DNA from: Lachnospiraceae bacterium UBA1759
Lineage (GTDB): Bacteria > Bacillota > Clostridia > Lachnospirales > Lachnospiraceae
Direction: 5' to 3'
Length of the DNA stretch: 64,000 bases
NCBI GenBank assembly: GCA_002315555.1
Contig: DCHF01000055.1
Coordinates: forward strand, 196,762 to 260,761
Shown here: positions 60,860 to 64,000 of the stretch, piece after piece
How the letters are laid out: every line of letters begins with the position of its first letter
Position numbering within the stretch: the first letter of the stretch is position 1
Notes under the pieces: model-generated
The model's database searches: none
What the model was told of the DNA's origin: nothing
What the model saw: only the letters and a program-made list of their open reading frames with translations
Translations under genes and position numbers: made by a program

Positions 60860-62854
60860 ATGAAGAAGGGTATGAAAACTTCCCTGATCGTCTTTCTGGT
60901 ACTGACACTTCTGGCCATCGGCTGTATGACAGGGGCCAATGCGATCCAGACGGACGGCGGAAAAGTGAAGACCGAGCTTGGGTCGATCGAGACGGACCTC
61001 GGCGAACTCACCTACAAACTGTACATCCCGGCAAGTGTGTCGGAGGCCTCGCCGGCACCGGCGGTGCTCCTTCTGCACGGCTATCAGAACGACCATGAAA
61101 CATCGGCGGCGTATGCCCTCGAGCTTGCACGCCGCGGCGTAGTCGTTCTTGCGCTTGATGAATACGGACATGGCAAGACGTCCGTTTCCATGATCAACCG
61201 CGGCTATGTCAATCATAAGGTCACTACGACCTACGGTACGGACGAGGACGGCAAGACGTATCTTGCGATCGGCGGTCAGCAGCGCTACCGCGTTATGATG
61301 AATTTTTCCAACCTGTCCTTCTTTATCGATCGCTACAGTAAGGACAACGACGGAAACTCCGTGAAGGATTCCTCTATGGGCGGCGTGGCGGCTTATGCGT
61401 ATCTGGCTACCCTGCCGTATGTCGATTCCACACGCATGGGCATCTCCGGTCATTCGATGGGCACCTGGGCTTCCTGGTCAGTCGCAGCCGCGTACTCCGG
61501 CACCGATATCATGCCGCGCGCAACGGTCCTTCAGTGCGGCGAACTGTTCACGGAGAATGCGTACGATGCGGAAACGATCAAGTTCAACAATGTGCTGGAA
61601 CTGACTGCAAAGTACGATGAATTCAACTATTTCAGAGATTATAAGAACACTGTCTCCGAGGATCTTATTAAGAGTGATCTCCGCACGGGCTTCCTCGGAA
61701 CCACATCGGCGGAGGCTGAGTGGAACACCACGTACGGTTCCTTCGCGGAGGGTACCGCAAGACGCTGCGAGCTGATCATGACGAACCATCGTCTTACTAC
61801 GCATAACAGCCACGCGATCACGACCGCCGTCGAGTGGTTCACAGAGGCCCTTGGCATTCAGACGACCCTGAAGTCCGATGCTCTGACCTTTGCGTGGAAG
61901 GAGCTTCTGGTGCTGATCGCCACGCTCGCGGTCATCGCATCCATGATGCCGCTTATGAACCTGCTTCTTGAGACGCCGTTCTTCCGCTATGTAAAGCAGC
62001 CGCTTCCCACCCGCGAAGTCAAGACCGGTTGGAAGTGGTGGAAGGGTGCCGTGATCACGATCCTGATCGCCGCCTTCACGTATCCCTTCCTGTGTCAGCT
62101 GGGCCACGGCCTGCTGCCGCTTCCGGACACCACGGTGTTCCGTATGACCATCGGCAACGGATTCCTGACCTGGTACCTGTTCCTGATCGTTGTCATGCTG
62201 GCAACGACGATCCTTCCGAATGTCCGTGCAAAGAAAAAGGGCCGCGTGCCGATGAACTACCACGAGATGGGTCTTGCCGCGGAAAGTCATAGCGCGAAAT
62301 TCGACTGGAAGCTCCTTGGAAAGTCCGCGCTGCTGACGATCCTTATGGTCGGTTTCATGTATCTAATGACGATCCTCTTTGAGAGCCTGTTCCTGTTGGA
62401 TCTTCGCTACATCTGGCCGTTCTTCAAGGGCTTTACCGGTGAACGCTTTGTACAGTTTTTGATCTATATCCCGGTATTTGCGCTGTTTTTCATCCTGAAC
62501 AACTCCAAGATCTTTGCTCAGATGAGAAACAAGTATACCAATGTGCCCGGCGCAAAGGGCTTCTTCGGTTCCTGGTGGCGTTCCGCCTTCTGTATGATCG
62601 GCGGCATCGTCCTTCTGTGCTTTATCGAGTACATTCCGTTCTTTGCAGGCATCGGCCCCGGCGTCGATCTTCTGTTCAGCACGACTTTTGGCGGCCCGTT
62701 CATGTCACTCATGATCGTCTTTATTCCGCAGGTCCTGGTGTTCTCGCTGATCGATACCTACGTGTACCGGAAGACCGGCAACATCTATACCGGTGCGCTG
62801 ACGGTGGCATGTCTGGCTTGCTGGATCGTGACCGGAGGCTCCGCAATTTTATAA
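60860..62854 (+). CDS. Alpha/beta hydrolase fused to a polytopic membrane domain
   Basis: A 664-residue protein. After an N-terminal membrane segment (about 6-28), residues 40-340 form an extracytoplasmic alpha/beta hydrolase with oxyanion motif LLLHGYQN and nucleophile elbow GISGHSMGTW; the catalytic His is probably in TTHNSHAI. From about 350 to the end there are eight or so membrane segments. The substrate is unknown; an ester or acyl group on a lipid or surface polymer is a reasonable guess from the layout. It has its own promoter and AAAAGGAG before the ATG. Confidence 0.85.
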   Translation: MKKGMKTSLIVFLVLTLLAIGCMTGANAIQTDGGKVKTELGSIETDLGELTYKLYIPASVSEASPAPAVLLLHGYQNDHETSAAYALELARRGVVVLALDEYGHGKTSVSMINRGYVNHKVTTTYGTDEDGKTYLAIGGQQRYRVMMNFSNLSFFIDRYSKDNDGNSVKDSSMGGVAAYAYLATLPYVDSTRMGISGHSMGTWASWSVAAAYSGTDIMPRATVLQCGELFTENAYDAETIKFNNVLELTAKYDEFNYFRDYKNTVSEDLIKSDLRTGFLGTTSAEAEWNTTYGSFAEGTARRCELIMTNHRLTTHNSHAITTAVEWFTEALGIQTTLKSDALTFAWKELLVLIATLAVIASMMPLMNLLLETPFFRYVKQPLPTREVKTGWKWWKGAVITILIAAFTYPFLCQLGHGLLPLPDTTVFRMTIGNGFLTWYLFLIVVMLATTILPNVRAKKKGRVPMNYHEMGLAAESHSAKFDWKLLGKSALLTILMVGFMYLMTILFESLFLLDLRYIWPFFKGFTGERFVQFLIYIPVFALFFILNNSKIFAQMRNKYTNVPGAKGFFGSWWRSAFCMIGGIVLLCFIEYIPFFAGIGPGVDLLFSTTFGGPFMSLMIVFIPQVLVFSLIDTYVYRKTGNIYTGALTVACLACWIVTGGSAIL

Positions 62855-62942
62855 CTCATACGAATTCCGCTTTTCAAAGCGGGCTGCGTATGATATGTTG
62901 AGTATGGTTTTATCTTATCGCACAACCAATTGGAGGTAAAAA

Positions 62943-63926
62943 ATGAAATACGACAGACGTCCCGAGACGATGGAGAGAATCACCACCCCGGAACTTGCTC
63001 AGGCCTACATCGACGACCAGATCGCGGAACTGCGTGCTCAGGTCGGTGACAAGAAGGTCCTGCTTGCACTTTCAGGCGGTGTCGACTCTTCCGTAGTCGC
63101 AGCACTTCTCATCAAGGCAATCGGTCAGCAGCTGGTCTGCGTCCATGTAAATCACGGTCTTCTCCGTAAGGGTGAGCCGGAGCAGGTCATCGAAGTCTTC
63201 CGCAATCAGATGAACGCGAATCTGATCTATGTGGATGCGACCGACCGTTTCCTGGACAAGCTTGCGGGCGTGTCCGATCCGGAGACCAAGCGTAAGATTA
63301 TCGGCGGAGAGTTCATCGAAGTGTTTGCCGAAGAAGCACGCAAGTTAGACGGCATTGAGTTCCTGGCACAGGGAACCATCTGGCCGGACATTCTGGAATC
63401 CGAAAACGGTATCAAGGCGCACCACAATGCAGGCGGTCTGCCGGAAGATATGAAATTTGAACTGGTCGAGCCGGTACGCATTCTCTTCAAGGATGAGGTC
63501 CGCGTAGTCGGTGAGGCACTGGGCCTTCCGCACGGTATGGTATACCGTCAGCCGTTCCCGGGACCGGGTCTCGGTGTTCGCTGCCCGGGTGCCATCACCC
63601 GTGACCGTCTGGAAGCGGTCCGCGAGTCCGATGCGATCCTGCGCGAAGAGTTTGAGAAGAACGGTCTGGTCGACAAGGTCTGGCAGTACTTCACCGTGGT
63701 TCCGGATTTCCGTTCCACCGGTATCAAGAATGACAAGCGTGCGTTTGAGTGGTTGTGCATCGTCCGTGCCATCATCACGACCGATGTTATGACCGCAACC
63801 GTCGCGGAACTGCCGCACGAGCTGATGGTTCACATCACCGACCGTATCACGCACGAAGTACCGGGCATCAATCGTGTCCTGTACGATTTCACTCCTAAGC
63901 CGACGGCGACGGTGGAATTCGAATAA
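62943..63926 (+). CDS. guaA: GMP synthase, ATP-pyrophosphatase part only
   Basis: A 327-residue protein corresponding to the C-terminal two domains of bacterial GuaA: PP-loop LALSGGVDSSV, VHVNHGLLRKGE, and the C-terminal dimer domain with YRQPFPGPGLGVRCPGAITRDRLEAVRES (in part FPGPGLGVRCPGAI) and DFTPKPTATVEFE, which completes the protein. The N-terminal glutamine amidotransferase domain (about 190 residues) is missing. It converts XMP to GMP using ammonia, or glutamine with a separate partner. GGAGG precedes the ATG, and the upstream sequence is non-coding, so it is not truncated by the assembly. Confidence 0.92.
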   Translation: MKYDRRPETMERITTPELAQAYIDDQIAELRAQVGDKKVLLALSGGVDSSVVAALLIKAIGQQLVCVHVNHGLLRKGEPEQVIEVFRNQMNANLIYVDATDRFLDKLAGVSDPETKRKIIGGEFIEVFAEEARKLDGIEFLAQGTIWPDILESENGIKAHHNAGGLPEDMKFELVEPVRILFKDEVRVVGEALGLPHGMVYRQPFPGPGLGVRCPGAITRDRLEAVRESDAILREEFEKNGLVDKVWQYFTVVPDFRSTGIKNDKRAFEWLCIVRAIITTDVMTATVAELPHELMVHITDRITHEVPGINRVLYDFTPKPTATVEFE

Positions 63927-63976
63927 TACAATTTAATATTTCTGATATCGTCTCGTATTCAGAATTGCTTATGATA

Positions 63977-64000
63977 GCAGGCTTTCTCCGGAAGGCCTGC
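63977..64000 (+). terminator. Probable terminator after guaA, cut by the window end
   Basis: GCAGGC pairs with GCCTGC around 12 nt (extended by one mismatch); the expected T-run would lie beyond 64000. Confidence 0.5.

Noticed and set aside
1..64000. Mobile elements, prophage, rRNA and tRNA genes
   Set aside because: No transposase, integrase, phage gene, terminal inverted repeats, rRNA core sequence or tRNA cloverleaf was recognised. tRNAs were judged by eye only; a covariance scan would settle it.

Overview
The window reads as chromosomal DNA of an anaerobic, carbohydrate-degrading Bacillota (Clostridia), most likely a gut or rumen Lachnospiraceae-like bacterium. This rests on strong GGAGG-type ribosome binding sites, sigma-A type promoters, many stem-plus-U-run terminators, lipoproteins with short signal peptides, and a gene set typical of that group: a domain-swapped GH3 beta-glucosidase, GH127, GH43 and GH4 enzymes, a VTC/DUF4956/Cthe_2159 cassette, an M16C peptidase and a GuaA lacking its glutaminase domain. 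The taxonomic call is inference. No rRNA, tRNA, CRISPR array, integrase, transposase or phage gene was seen.

Layout. 1-2.0 kb: the 3' end of an unidentified gene coupled to a membrane-anchored metallophosphoesterase. 2.0-4.0 kb (minus): GH4 alpha-galactosidase-like gene coupled to a YhhN-family membrane protein. 4.2-7.9 kb: VTC domain protein, DUF4956 membrane protein and a secreted beta-helix lipoprotein, one operon. 7.9-10.0 kb: M29-like peptidase divergent from an AraC regulator. 10.1-10.3 kb: decayed piece of a rhamnosidase-like enzyme. 10.4-13.3 kb (minus): class II aldolase and prolyl-tRNA synthetase. 13.6-18.4 kb: SDR reductase, a polar amino-acid ABC transporter with repeated operator-like motifs at its promoter, and an AbgB-like M20 amidohydrolase. 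18.4-20.8 kb: PutP symporter divergent from a TetR regulator. 20.9-26.8 kb: CorA transporter and a 1563-residue subtilase. 26.9-30.9 kb: DUF1295 protein, YgjV protein and a GH3 enzyme.

The most unusual part is 30.9-42.4 kb. A two-component system (minus) faces a seven-gene operon (plus): lipoprotein, two half-size ABC exporter subunits, a trigger-factor-like protein, a thioredoxin-like protein, a fusion of a ferredoxin:thioredoxin-reductase catalytic domain to an M16C metalloprotease, and nagA. Both divergent promoters carry the same arrangement, TTAACA-N5-TTTACA-N10-(-10 box), which looks like a tandem OmpR-family response-regulator site. The implied picture is a signal-controlled export, redox and proteolysis module.

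42.4-48.7 kb: GH127 arabinofuranosidase, a Fur-family regulator with a heavy-metal permease under a perfect palindromic operator, a newly noted 56-residue small gene and a second GH3 with an inserted domain. 48.7-52.0 kb: Crp/Fnr regulator and an SsuABC/TauABC-like transporter. 52.2-56.6 kb: membrane protein, argG, a lipoprotein and a Lon-like AAA+ ATPase with an altered Walker B motif. 56.8-64 kb: C69 dipeptidase, GH43 and CapA genes, an alpha/beta hydrolase fused to a membrane domain, and guaA (ATP-PPase part only). Overall the region mixes housekeeping genes with plant or host glycan use, peptide turnover and envelope stress functions.
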